A program made the translations under genes and the position numbers. The notes beneath the pieces were generated by a model. It was not told where the DNA came from. It saw only the letters and a program-made list of their open reading frames with translations, and made no database searches. This document shows, one piece after another, positions 15,655 to 21,625 of a stretch of DNA of 64,000 nucleotides. Source of the stretch: Rhodocyclaceae bacterium (GTDB taxonomy: Bacteria > Pseudomonadota > Gammaproteobacteria > Burkholderiales > Rhodocyclaceae); contig JADJEF010000005.1 of NCBI GenBank assembly GCA_016702335.1, positions 11,070 through 75,069 of the forward strand, written 5' to 3'. Position 1 is the first letter of the stretch. The number at the start of each line of letters is the position of its first letter.

Positions 15655-15657
15655 GTA

Positions 15658-15743
15658 TGGCGGAAGCGGGTGGACTCGAACCACCACGGCCTTTCGGCCT
15701 TCCGGGTTTCGAAGCCGGTTACTCGCCAATTCGCATCACTTCC
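15658..15743 (-). tRNA. tRNA-Ser(CGA)
   Basis: Acceptor GGAAGTG/CGCTTCC (one G-T), anticodon loop TTCGAAA with one C-C mismatch at the inner stem pair, long variable arm GGCCGAAAGGCC, discriminator G with encoded CCA. Third serine tRNA in a row. Confidence 0.85.
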
Positions 15744-15748
15744 ACAGG

Positions 15749-15821
15749 TCTCGGCGGAGGGATTCGAACCCCCGACCACTCGGGTCCAGACCGAGTACGC
15801 TGTCCACTGCGCTACGCCAAG
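15749..15821 (-). tRNA. tRNA-Pro(TGG), atypical loop
   Basis: Acceptor CTTGGCG/CGCCGAG with the C1-G72 pair typical of bacterial tRNA-Pro. D stem GCGC; anticodon stem CTCGG/CCGAG; loop TCTGGAC, giving TGG at 34-36 but C instead of U at position 33. T loop TTCGAAT. CCA not encoded. Confidence 0.65.
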
Positions 15822-15827
15822 ATACAT

Positions 15828-15895
15828 CGCCCGAGCTGGAATCGAACCAGCCACCTCCCCCTTTGGGGGCGCGCTCTGCCACTGAGCTACCGCAC
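15828..15895 (-). pseudogene. Degenerate tRNA
   Basis: Good D arm (GCTC-AGTGGCA-GAGC) and T arm (GCTGG-TTCGATT-CCAGC), but the acceptor strands pair poorly and the anticodon region is CGCCCCCAAAGGGGGAG with no sensible loop. Probably a decayed tRNA. Confidence 0.5.
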
Positions 15896-15973
15896 TTCTC
15901 GTCTATTCCGGGCCGTCAATTCGACCGCGCATCGATGTGATCACGCCCTGGGTCATCAACCGCTTGCCGTCTG

Positions 15974-16045
15974 TTGCGGGAGTGGGATTTGCACCCACGA
16001 CCTTCGCCTTATGAGGGCGCCGAGCTACTACTGCTCCACCCCGCA
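15974..16045 (-). tRNA. Initiator-type tRNA-Met(CAT)
   Basis: The 5' half reads TGCGGGG-TGGAGCAG and the anticodon loop CTCATAA followed by GGCGAAGGTCG. This tracks E. coli tRNA-fMet closely. D stem has the initiator-specific A11-U24 pair (GAGC/GCTC). The first pair is a weak U1-A72. The anticodon stem is GCGCC/GGCGA, not the canonical three G-C run, and the T loop is TGCAAAT. CCA not encoded. Confidence 0.82.
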
Positions 16046-16156
16046 CTAACGTCCGTCTCTCCGGACCGTCACGGTGCGTGTGGGCAAGCACCGTTCCCCG
16101 GTGGATTCACCACCATCCCCGTTCTTCTTGCGCAAGGGCGTCCGGGCAGCGCCTTG

Positions 16157-16229
16157 TTGCTCTCGTCGGACTCGAACCGACACTGGACAGGCTCTCGACC
16201 TGTTGCCTCTGCCGTTGGGCTAGAGAGCA
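16157..16229 (-). tRNA. tRNA, anticodon GAG (Leu-like, short variable loop)
   Basis: Acceptor TGCTCTC/GAGAGCA fully paired, anticodon stem ACAGG/CCTGT with loop TCGAGAG (GAG at 34-36, C at 33), T arm GTCGG-TTCGAGT-CCGAC. D arm CCCAACGGCAGAGG is shared with the Leu(TAG) tRNA. No long variable arm, unusual for leucine. Confidence 0.65.
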
Positions 16230-16230
16230 G

Positions 16231-16301
16231 TACTCCGTGGGAGAATTGAACTCCCGCCTCCTGGCTGAGAACCAGGGCCGCTGCCACTACGGGAACGGAG
16301 C
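16231..16301 (-). tRNA. tRNA-Glu(CTC)
   Basis: Acceptor GCTCCGT/ACGGAGT (one G-T), anticodon arm CCTGG-TTCTCAG-CCAGG, T arm GGGAG-TTCAATT-CTCCC. First tRNA after the promoter at 16355-16383. Confidence 0.88.
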
Positions 16302-16354
16302 TTGGATTCGGGCGCGACACAGTTGACAAAAAGACCGCACCCGAATCTGGAGCC

Positions 16355-16383
16355 ATTGTACCACAACGACAATGGCGTGTCAA
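16355..16383 (-). promoter_or_regulatory. Promoter of tRNA array 1
   Basis: Minus strand TTGACA (16378-16383), 17-bp spacer, TACAAT (16355-16360). Near-perfect sigma70 consensus, about 55 bases upstream of tRNA-Glu. The spacer shares TTGTGG/TATGG-TACAATGGC context with the array 2 promoter at 22226-22254. Confidence 0.85.
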
Positions 16384-16386
16384 GTT

Positions 16387-16866
16387 CTATTGTTCCCCCT
16401 CGGGAATCTCGTCCTCATCCCCCTCGACGGCATGGCCGAGTACGCTCACCGGACTCCCGTGGCGGTTGAGGAAGATCGGAGCGCCAACGATTGTCTTCTC
16501 GATGTACATCACCACATCTCCGTCGTCGTACGGGGACTCAAGACCCTCAAAGACCGCCACTGTTGTCGCGAGAAGAAGGCAAAAACGCTTAGCGTCCCCT
16601 GCCTCATCGAACCCCTTCGCTTCGGCGGGGTACATCCCAAGCGCCAACGCGAACGCCTCTCGTGGCTCCCAAATCGCCCACAATGGCTCCGGGTCGTCCG
16701 GGCCGTCCGTGAGCTTCGTGATCATCCAGCCGTAGGGCTTGAGGATAAGGCAACAGCCATTCTCTAGAGACTCCCAGTGAGTCTCCTCGTTCTCGGCGAG
16801 AAGCCTATCCGCCGCCGCCTTCGCCGCCTCCGTGATCTTCATCACCTTGCACTCGATCCCGTCCAT
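16387..16866 (-). CDS. Hypothetical protein
   Basis: 159 residues, ATG behind GGGGGATGGTG. Contains AAKAAADRLLAENEETHWES, a Trp-containing strand region (YGWMITKLTDG) and an acidic C-terminus (VEGDEDEIPEGEQ). It overlaps the end of the terminase-small-like gene by 62 bases. No recognised domain. Confidence 0.6.
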   Translation of the reverse strand: MDGIECKVMKITEAAKAAADRLLAENEETHWESLENGCCLILKPYGWMITKLTDGPDDPEPLWAIWEPREAFALALGMYPAEAKGFDEAGDAKRFCLLLATTVAVFEGLESPYDDGDVVMYIEKTIVGAPIFLNRHGSPVSVLGHAVEGDEDEIPEGEQ

Positions 16867-17467
16867 CACCATCCCCCTGTTTTGGGACACCGCCAACGCG
16901 AGCCTCAATGCTCGCCCGGAGTGTCTGCGCCAACTCCCTCACCGTCTCCGTCGATACGGGGACGTGAACACCTTCGTCATCCACGAGAATGTGCGCCTGC
17001 TCGGGCGCATTCTCCGCCCTGCTGAGTTCGAGGGCAATCTTGGCAATCGCCGCAACGTCGCGGGGCGGGATGTTTACCAGTGTCGGGATGTCGCGGATCA
17101 TGTCGGCCAGGCGATCCGTCATCCCCTCGGACGCCTCAAGGAGCCTCGCGGCCACCCTCAGGCGCTGCTCCCTGGCTGAACGCATCGCATCAGTCACGTC
17201 ATTGGCCACACGAGACGCCAGAAGCATGTCGTAGTCCCGCGCCCTGGCCGCCCAGTCGTTCGCATTGTGCCACGACTTGAGAACCTGGAGGGACTCAGTC
17301 GGCGTCGGTAGCCCCGCCTCGGCCCGCTCGCGGTAGAGCTTGAGAAGGCGGCCCAACGTTCGAGTTGCGGGCGCCAGCCCTAGGAAATCCACGAGCCCAG
17401 CCCAGGCTGCGATCGGCTCCTCTGCCAGTCTGTTCTCGGGGTGCTCGGGGTCCCATACGTTGGCCAT
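16805..17467 (-). CDS. Probable terminase small subunit
   Basis: 220 residues. The pattern WHNANDWAARARDYD at ~70-84 (W-x-x-x-x-x-W-x-x-R-A-x-x-Y-D), followed by a long helix (RSAREQRLRVAARLLEAS), is typical of a family of phage terminase small subunits that recognise pac DNA. The Gly/Asp-rich C-terminus overlaps the next gene. It is far (11 kb) from terL, which is unusual but not unknown. The call rests on pattern similarity only. Confidence 0.55.
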   Translation of the reverse strand: MANVWDPEHPENRLAEEPIAAWAGLVDFLGLAPATRTLGRLLKLYRERAEAGLPTPTESLQVLKSWHNANDWAARARDYDMLLASRVANDVTDAMRSAREQRLRVAARLLEASEGMTDRLADMIRDIPTLVNIPPRDVAAIAKIALELSRAENAPEQAHILVDDEGVHVPVSTETVRELAQTLRASIEARVGGVPKQGDGDGRDRVQGDEDHGGGEGGGG

Positions 17468-17760
17468 TATCCGCCCATTACCCTCGCAAGAAGCTGCGCC
17501 GCAATCTGGTGTGCTGGATGGTAGGAATCTTCCTCACTCCATCCCCGCCTTGCGAATTCCTGGCCGGCCGCCGCAAAGACAGCCATGTAGGTCTTGGCTG
17601 CATGCGCAGCCACGGCCTTCATCCCAGAGAGATCGTCCCTCTCATCCTTCTCGATGTCAGAGGCGTTCTTCTCGATGAGGAACGCACTCACCAGAGAGGA
17701 CACGCTATCGGGGCTCTCGGCTTCGCGCGAGGGGTCGAACTTCTGCCTCTTTCGGCTCAT
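17467..17760 (-). CDS. Small helical protein
   Basis: 97 residues; basic N-terminus (SRKRQKFDPSREAE) then helices (GMKAVAAHAAKTYMAVFAAA). Its stop overlaps the next start (TAATG). Location beside the putative terminase small subunit suggests a packaging partner. Unknown family. Confidence 0.55.
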   Translation of the reverse strand: MSRKRQKFDPSREAESPDSVSSLVSAFLIEKNASDIEKDERDDLSGMKAVAAHAAKTYMAVFAAAGQEFARRGWSEEDSYHPAHQIAAQLLARVMGG

Positions 17761-18001
17761 GCCTGACCTCCAGGAGCTGATTCGGATCGAGTCCCTCCAG
17801 GATCATAAGGTGGATGGCCGCCAGAACCAGAGTTCGGCCCGCCGCGAGCGCCTCTTCCGCATCCCTGGGCTTTCGCCTGAAGCGTGCGTGCCCAAGCTTC
17901 CCGAGCGTCCCCACGGCCATCATGGACATGTGGGCGAGCTGGATTGGCGCGGCGCCGTGAAGCCTCGCGTACGATACCAGCCCACCCCATGTGCCGTCCA
18001 C
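17705..18001 (-). CDS. Hypothetical helical protein
   Basis: 98 residues from a GTG directly after the upstream stop. Segment LAHMSMMAVGTLGKLGHARF followed by RKPRDAEEALAAGRTLVLAA and LMILEGLDPNQLL. It resembles small phage proteins predicted to be dATP/ATP-binding, but I cannot assign it. Confidence 0.5.
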   Translation of the reverse strand: MDGTWGGLVSYARLHGAAPIQLAHMSMMAVGTLGKLGHARFRRKPRDAEEALAAGRTLVLAAIHLMILEGLDPNQLLEVRHEPKEAEVRPLARSREPR

Positions 18002-18002
18002 C

Positions 18003-18539
18003 CTAGTTGGTGGAGATTGTCGGCCCGTAGGCCCCGTCCGCACCAAAGACGTTGATGCCGTTCGGCGGCGCAATCTTCATCGTGCATGCCTCGATGTCGG
18101 CCGTCAGGAGTGCCGCGCTGGCCGGATCACCACCCGCTACGCGCACCGTACCGTCGCCGAGGAACACCGTGTAATCAACGCCAGGGACGGGCGAGAGTAC
18201 GAACGACGCATCGCTCGTCACCTTGGCGCCAGGAACGACCGCTCCCTGACCATCGAGTTCAAGTGCCGGCGCGAAGAGCGAAGCGAGGGCGTTGATATCA
18301 AGAGCGATACCCGCACACGGCCCGGTGTCGCCGGTCGCCGTGCGCACCTCTACGCCGATCCGAGCGGAGACCGGGGAGACTGGAGCCGCCGGAGCGACAG
18401 TCTGCGCAGCGGCGCGAGATGGGGACGAGAGGGTCCCAATGCTCCCTCGGTAGGCGAACCAGACGAGGCCACCGACGAGGATCAGGAGAACGGCGGCGGT
18501 GACGGCAAGCTTGTAGGCAGCGCGCTCAACGGAATTCAC
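18003..18539 (-). CDS. Single-span membrane protein with extracytoplasmic domain
   Basis: 178 residues from GTG behind GGAGGTGCTTT. One N-terminal span (LAVTAAVLLILVGGLVWFAY) is followed by a Ser/Pro/Ala linker and a ~120-residue domain with a Cys pair. Signal-anchor topology puts the domain outside. It is the first gene after the promoter at 18653-18681, so it is expressed separately from the tRNA array. Function unknown. Confidence 0.65.
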   Translation of the reverse strand: MNSVERAAYKLAVTAAVLLILVGGLVWFAYRGSIGTLSSPSRAAAQTVAPAAPVSPVSARIGVEVRTATGDTGPCAGIALDINALASLFAPALELDGQGAVVPGAKVTSDASFVLSPVPGVDYTVFLGDGTVRVAGGDPASAALLTADIEACTMKIAPPNGINVFGADGAYGPTISTN

Positions 18540-18652
18540 AAAGCACCTCCATAGTGACGATTGGTCCACAACCCATCAACCGGACGGAGGTCCCCCCCCG
18601 CCCGGTCTCCGGGGCACCCTACCATCGGCCGAAGCCGCAAGGTTGGAGCACG

Positions 18653-18681
18653 AGTATAACAAACGCTGAGGAGGATGTCAA
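18653..18681 (-). promoter_or_regulatory. Promoter downstream of tRNA array 2
   Basis: Minus strand TTGACA (18676-18681), 17-bp spacer, TATACT (18653-18658). Directly follows the CCA end of tRNA-Lys and reads into the 18003-18539 gene. Its ~110-base leader is G/C-rich with a run of G and may fold. Confidence 0.8.
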
Positions 18682-18682
18682 A

Positions 18683-18757
18683 TGGTGGGGGCGGATGGAG
18701 TTGCACCATCGTCACACCGGGTAAGAGCCGGGCCTTTTCTGCCTAAGTTACGCCCCC
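18683..18757 (-). tRNA. tRNA-Lys(CTT)
   Basis: Acceptor GGGGGCG/CGCCCCC, loop CTCTTAC, T arm GATGG-TGCAACT-CCATC, discriminator A with encoded CCA. The HNH gene upstream ends 10 bases inside it. Confidence 0.87.
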
Positions 18758-19179
18758 GAAGAGCGAGCCTGCCTCCACTTTCTCTGCCAGGCCCTGCTGC
18801 ACTCGCGACACACCCTCGCCCTGTTGTCCTTCCGAACGTAGGTATTGCGCTCGTCGTACAGATGGCCATGAGGGCAATGGGTTCTGTCGATCACGGTATC
18901 GTCCGCATTGTCCTGTATCGTGCCCTCCCGGATATGGAGTCCGTTGCAGCAGGCACGATTATGGCACACAATGGGCTCGTGTAGCGCCAGGCCAACCAAC
19001 GGGCGGCCCAGGCGAAGCTCAAGAGCGATCCGATGGGCGCCGAGAATCTTACCGTTCGCGCCGAACTGGCCATACCCCTCCGTCGTCAGGGACGCAAGCC
19101 AGGGCCAGCAGGCTTCCGGGCCACCGGACCGATCGACCTTCTGCCAGAACCGCTCGATGTCTTTGTCTGATAGTTGCAT
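18748..19179 (-). CDS. HNH homing endonuclease (copy a)
   Basis: 143 residues. FWQKVDRSGGPEACWPW starts the domain, followed by HRIALELRLG, the HNH_3-type core CHNRACCNGLHIREGT and N..D, then a second zinc unit CPHGHLYDERNTY with VCRECSRAW. It lies between tRNA-Asn (3 bases upstream) and tRNA-Lys and is closely related to copy b at 21605-22066. Free-standing endonucleases of this family promote gene conversion of tRNA arrays. Position and family both fit a mobile element. Confidence 0.88.
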   Translation of the reverse strand: MQLSDKDIERFWQKVDRSGGPEACWPWLASLTTEGYGQFGANGKILGAHRIALELRLGRPLVGLALHEPIVCHNRACCNGLHIREGTIQDNADDTVIDRTHCPHGHLYDERNTYVRKDNRARVCRECSRAWQRKWRQARSSGA

Positions 19180-19181
19180 AG

Positions 19182-19254
19182 CTGAACCTCCAGGAATCGA
19201 ACCTGGTCATCATCCGGGTAACAACCGGCCGCTGTCCCATTTAGCCAAGGTCCA
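19182..19254 (-). tRNA. tRNA-Asn(GTT)
   Basis: Acceptor TGGACCT/AGGTTCA with U1-A72 and G73 as in bacterial tRNA-Asn; loop TTGTTAC; T arm CCAGG-TTCGATT-CCTGG. CCA not encoded. Confidence 0.87.
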
Positions 19255-19258
19255 TTAG

Positions 19259-19331
19259 AAGCCTATGCGGGAATTGAACCCGCGACCTCCCCGGTAGGAA
19301 CGGGGCGCTCTTTCCACTGAGCTAATAAGCC
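19259..19331 (-). tRNA. tRNA-Arg(CCT)
   Basis: Acceptor GGCTTAT/ATAGGCT, anticodon arm CCCCG-TTCCTAC-CGGGG, T arm GCGGG-TTCAATT-CCCGC. CCA not encoded. Confidence 0.87.
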
Positions 19332-19333
19332 AG

Positions 19334-19407
19334 TCCCCGTGGGTCGATTCGAACGACCACCTTACCGCTCTTGAGGCGGCCCGCTCTGCCAATTGGCGTA
19401 CACGGGG
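19334..19407 (-). tRNA. tRNA, anticodon CAA (Leu-like, short variable loop)
   Basis: Acceptor CCCCGTG/CACGGGG, anticodon arm GCCGC-CTCAAGA-GCGGT, T arm GGTCG-TTCGAAT-CGACC. CAA reads leucine UUG, but the long variable arm expected of tRNA-Leu is absent. Confidence 0.75.
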
Positions 19408-19411
19408 ATAG

Positions 19412-19483
19412 TTCAGGAAAAAGGGGTCGAACCTCTACATCGCGGGTCAGAACCGCGCGCCCTACCAATTAGGCTATTCCTGA
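19412..19483 (-). tRNA. tRNA-Gln(CTG)
   Basis: Acceptor TCAGGAA/TTCCTGA with the U1-A72 pair typical of glutamine, anticodon arm CGCGG-TTCTGAC-CCGCG. CCA not encoded. Confidence 0.87.
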
Positions 19484-19539
19484 TCGTTCCATTCTACCTT
19501 CGCCCAGAACCGCTCGACGTCCCGCTCTGTAAGCTTCAT
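19474..19539 (-). pseudogene. Remnant of a third HNH endonuclease
   Basis: A 21-codon frame from ATG encodes MKLTERDVERFWAKVEWN before a stop inside tRNA-Gln. It matches the first residues of the two HNH genes (M-x-L-x-x-x-D-x-E-R-F-W-x-K-V). The rest is gone, leaving only the N-terminal stub between two tRNAs. Confidence 0.65.
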
Positions 19540-19554
19540 CTTCGCCCTCCCCAG

Positions 19555-19627
19555 TGCCTGCCCGGCGATTCGAACGCCGACTTTATGGGTTCTAAACCCA
19601 CTTCCTCTGCCGTTGGGATAGGCAGGC
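19555..19627 (-). tRNA. tRNA, anticodon TAG (Leu-like, short variable loop)
   Basis: Acceptor GCCTGCC/GGCAGGC, anticodon arm GTGGG-TTTAGAA-CCCAT, T arm CGGCG-TTCGAAT-CGCCG. D arm CCCAACGGCAGAGG as in the GAG tRNA. No long variable arm. Confidence 0.78.
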
Positions 19628-19653
19628 ATGGCCGGGTCACCCCGGCGCTCGAA

Positions 19654-19920
19654 CTAGACCCTCGGTGGCCAATGCCAAGTGCCAGTCACGTCACCGCGCG
19701 TATTGAGCGAGATGCCGCCGTCGGCGAGCGAGTGGAAGAACAGCCCCGACGGATTGATCACACACAGCCCCACGATGTACGGATTGTCCGGATGGACCTC
19801 GGTCACCGTCGCCGCCCGATTGGCCGGCGGGAACTTCCCGTCCAGACTTCCGCGCGAGACGTAGTAGACCTGGCGGCCGACCGTCGGCTTCTGCACTTCC
19901 TGCATCGCACCATCGTCCAT
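19654..19920 (-). CDS. Conserved phage protein (GTWHWP family)
   Basis: 88 residues, ATG behind GGAGGTGAGTC. The pattern VGRQVYYVSRGS, FPPANRAATVTEV, VGLCVINPSGLFF and the ending GTWHWP is a compact family found in many phages, especially of actinobacteria. Function unknown; about one small beta-rich domain. It lies inside tRNA array 2, between the Thr and Leu(TAG) genes. Confidence 0.75.
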   Translation of the reverse strand: MDDGAMQEVQKPTVGRQVYYVSRGSLDGKFPPANRAATVTEVHPDNPYIVGLCVINPSGLFFHSLADGGISLNTRGDVTGTWHWPPRV

Positions 19921-19953
19921 GACTCACCTCCGTTGTGCGCACAATAGAACCAG

Positions 19954-20027
19954 AGCCAGAGACCCGGTTCGAACGGGCAACATCCTGTTTACAAGACAGG
20001 CGCAGTTCCAATTTCTGCTTCTCCGGC
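19954..20027 (-). tRNA. tRNA-Thr(TGT)
   Basis: Acceptor GCCGGAG/CTCTGGC, D stem GCAG/CTGC, anticodon arm CCTGT-CTTGTAA-ACAGG, T loop TTCGAAC. CCA not encoded. Confidence 0.87.
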
Positions 20028-20031
20028 ACAG

Positions 20032-20103
20032 TGCCCGACCTCCGATTCGAACGGAGAACCTTGAAGATGTAAGCTTCCTGCGCTTCCGTTGCGCCAGTCA
20101 GGC
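20032..20103 (-). tRNA. tRNA-Val(TAC)
   Basis: Acceptor GCCTGAC/GTCGGGC, D stem GCGC/GCGC, loop CTTACAT with one mismatch at the outer stem pair, T arm CTCCG-TTCGAAT-CGGAG. CCA not encoded. Confidence 0.85.
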
Positions 20104-20131
20104 TTGCGCCGGTCTCTCCCGGCTGTCCGTA

Positions 20132-20398
20132 CTACGATCCCATGAACTCGGTCGTGACCTCATCGGCGATGGCCTCTGCCACCGGCCGCGTCACCCGCGC
20201 CGACCACGCCCCCGCGAAGGCCGCGAAGCGCACCGTCTCGCGCGGCTCCGGGAGCTGGAAGCGAGCGTGCTGTAGCTTCTGCTTCGTCTCCGGATCGCCG
20301 CCCGGCCCGAGGGCCGCCACGACATGCCCCACGAACGCCTTCGCGCTCGCCGTGGCCTCTGCGCGTCGATAGTCGTCCGACTCCATTGCGTCCTGCAT
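20132..20398 (-). CDS. Small helical protein inside tRNA array 2
   Basis: 88 residues, ATG behind GGAGGTGCTGG. Helical; the sequence ETKQKLQHARFQLPEPRETV then VTRPVAEAIADEVTTEFMG. A longer frame on the same strand reads through neighbouring tRNAs and is not used. Unknown function. Confidence 0.55.
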   Translation of the reverse strand: MQDAMESDDYRRAEATASAKAFVGHVVAALGPGGDPETKQKLQHARFQLPEPRETVRFAAFAGAWSARVTRPVAEAIADEVTTEFMGS

Positions 20399-20428
20399 CC
20401 AGCACCTCCAGTGTGAAAGAGAAACCAG

Positions 20429-20500
20429 TACCCACCGAGGTAGTCGAAACCCCATCTCCACGTTCGAAGCGTGGCGTGCTATCCATTGCACCAGGCGAGC
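20429..20500 (-). tRNA. tRNA-Arg(TCG)
   Basis: Acceptor GCTCGCC/GGTGGGT with G-T pairs, D stem GTGC/GCAC, anticodon arm CCACG-CTTCGAA-CGTGG, T loop TTCGACT. Confidence 0.82.
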
Positions 20501-20538
20501 ATGACCCGGACACCTAGTGCGGTAGGATATCCGGGGTG

Positions 20539-20611
20539 TCTTCAAGGCTGGACTCGAACCAGCGATCTCCGGGTTCGCAACCCGGTGCTCTATCCACTGA
20601 GCTACTCGAAG
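20539..20611 (-). tRNA. tRNA-Arg(GCG)
   Basis: Acceptor CTTCGAG/CTTGAAG, anticodon arm CCGGG-TTGCGAA-CCCGG, T arm GCTGG-TTCGAGT-CCAGC. GCG is unusual because bacteria normally use ACG for this box. Confidence 0.85.
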
Positions 20612-20615
20612 ATGC

Positions 20616-20654
20616 GAGCGCCTCGCCTCACTTTGACGGGCGGACGAGGCGCTC
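20616..20654 (-). repeat. Large hairpin between tRNA-Asp and tRNA-Arg
   Basis: Perfect 10-bp arms gagcgcctcg (20616-20625) and cgaggcgctc (20645-20654) around a 19-base loop. No T-tract follows on the minus strand, so it is more likely a processing or insulating structure than a terminator. Confidence 0.5.
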
Positions 20655-20688
20655 TTGGAGAGGATGGTGCCGCTATGACTCAGCACCA

Positions 20689-20763
20689 TGGCGGTTCGTA
20701 GGGGTAACGATCCCCTCGCTTCCGTCTTGACAGGACGGCGGTCTACCTCTGACCTAACGAACC
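20689..20763 (-). tRNA. tRNA-Asp(GTC)
   Basis: Acceptor GGTTCGT/ACGAACC, anticodon arm CCGTC-CTGTCAA-GACGG, T arm AGGGG-ATCGTTA-CCCCT, discriminator G with encoded CCA. Confidence 0.88.
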
Positions 20764-20766
20764 GTG

Positions 20767-20839
20767 AGTCCCCGGCTGGAATCGAACCAGCGACCGTCTC
20801 GGTAGAAACGAGGCGCTCTGTCCGCTGAGCTACGGGAAC
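20767..20839 (-). tRNA. tRNA-Arg(TCT)
   Basis: Acceptor GTTCCCG/CGGGGAC, loop TTTCTAC on a CTCG/CGAG stem, T arm GCTGG-TTCGATT-CCAGC. CCA not encoded. Confidence 0.86.
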
Positions 20840-20848
20840 ATAGGGGAT

Positions 20849-20919
20849 GGCCGCCGGAGGGAGTTGAACCCACATACCGCCCTTCGCGAAGGCTACTCTA
20901 CCGTTGAGCTATCAACGGC
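20849..20919 (-). pseudogene. Degenerate or unassigned tRNA
   Basis: Acceptor GCCGTTG/CGGCGGC pairs with wobbles, D arm AGCTCAACGGTAGAGT and T loop TTCAACT are tRNA-like. The anticodon region AGCCTTCGCGAAGGGCG gives no normal 7-base loop with U33. Either decayed or an unusual isotype. Confidence 0.45.
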
Positions 20920-20926
20920 CATCCCT

Positions 20927-21003
20927 TGGCCGAAACGGAGGGACTCGAACCCCCAACCGACTCTTTTGGAGAGAGTTGCGCTACCAGATTGCGCCACGTT
21001 CCG
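20927..21003 (-). tRNA. tRNA-Trp(CCA)
   Basis: Acceptor CGGAACG/CGTTTCG, anticodon arm ACTCT-CTCCAAA-AGAGT, T arm GGGGG-TTCGAGT-CCCTC, discriminator G with encoded CCA. Confidence 0.9.
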
Positions 21004-21092
21004 GAAGCGGGGGTGGCAGCCCCCTCAAATACGACGACCAATGCGATCGAGCCGGCTCCCACGAAGAAGCGGGCGCATCTGCCACTGCGCAG

Positions 21093-21165
21093 TAGGAACG
21101 GCGGGGTACGATCCCGCACCCATCGGTTTGAAAGACCGATAGCCTGCCAATTAGCCTACGTTCCC
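21093..21165 (-). tRNA. tRNA-Glu(TTC)
   Basis: Acceptor GGGAACG/CGTTCCT, anticodon arm TCGGT-CTTTCAA-ACCGA, T arm GCGGG-ATCGTAC-CCCGC. Second glutamate tRNA, complementing CTC in array 1. Confidence 0.87.
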
Positions 21166-21169
21166 ATAG

Positions 21170-21240
21170 AGCGGTCGGGGATGATCGAAATCCCGTTCGA
21201 TGGTTGGAAGCCACCTGCCTTACCACTAGACGACGACCGC
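21170..21240 (-). tRNA. tRNA-Gly(TCC)
   Basis: Acceptor GCGGTCG/CGACCGC, anticodon arm GGTGG-CTTCCAA-CCATC, T arm GGGAT-TTCGATC-ATCCC. CCA not encoded. Confidence 0.88.
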
Positions 21241-21314
21241 AAAACCGGGTGCGGGACGTGAGGCCGCCTAATGCTACCCGGAAGCATACGTTGGGGTTTG
21301 CAACCCCCGCTGTG

Positions 21315-21396
21315 TGCCGAGCCAAGGTTACGATCCTCGTCGCCCGAAGGACGTGTTTTACAGACACGCTGGACCTGCCAGGTCCTCCCGCTCGGC
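21315..21396 (-). tRNA. tRNA-Tyr(GTA)
   Basis: Acceptor GCCGAGC/GCTCGGC, anticodon arm CGTGT-CTGTAAA-ACACG, long variable arm TCCTTCGGGCGACG as in bacterial class II tRNA-Tyr. CCA not encoded. Confidence 0.87.
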
Positions 21397-21399
21397 ATG

Positions 21400-21472
21400 T
21401 CGGATGCGGAGGGTATGATCCTCCAACCTCCCCCTTATCAGAGGGGCGAACGCCCGCTTGTTCTTCCATCCG
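21400..21472 (-). tRNA. tRNA-Ile(GAT)
   Basis: Acceptor CGGATGG/GCATCCG with one mismatch, D arm GAAC/GTTC, anticodon arm CCCCT-CTGATAA-GGGGG, T arm GGAGG-ATCATAC-CCTCC. Confidence 0.83.
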
Positions 21473-21473
21473 G

Positions 21474-21548
21474 TGGTGCCACCCCGAGGTGCCGACCCTC
21501 GTGCCCCTGGTGTTTCAAGCCAGTGCTCTGCCGTTGAGCTAGAGCGAC
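21474..21548 (-). tRNA. tRNA-Phe(GAA)
   Basis: Acceptor GTCGCTC/GGGTGGC with wobbles, loop TTGAAAC on CTGG/CCAG, T arm CGAGG-GTCGGCA-CCTCG (loop atypical), discriminator A with encoded CCA. Confidence 0.8.
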
Positions 21549-21549
21549 A

Positions 21550-21625
21550 TGGAGATCGCGGGAGGAGTCGAACCTCCGTAATAGATGGTTTGCAGCCACC
21601 GGCCTTACCCCTTGGCTACGCGATC
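21550..21625 (-). tRNA. tRNA-Cys(GCA)
   Basis: Acceptor GATCGCG/CGCGATC, anticodon arm GGTGG-CTGCAAA-CCATC, T arm GGAGG-TTCGACT-CCTCC, discriminator T with encoded CCA. The HNH gene upstream ends 21 bases inside it. Confidence 0.9.

Noticed and set aside
16046..16156. Possible extra tRNA between tRNA-Met and the GAG tRNA
   Set aside because: Stems such as GGTG/CACC and CGGTGC/GCACCG occur, but no arrangement gives acceptor, T loop and anticodon together.
21004..21092. Possible tRNA or small gene between tRNA-Trp and tRNA-Glu
   Set aside because: A D-arm-like segment is present, but the anticodon loop has six bases and no acceptor pairs. The hydrophobic reading frame has no start.
21241..21314. 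Second tRNA-Cys-like anticodon arm (GGGG-TTGCAAA-CCCC)
   Set aside because: No matching acceptor stem or normal T arm could be found; at most a relic between tRNA-Tyr and tRNA-Gly.
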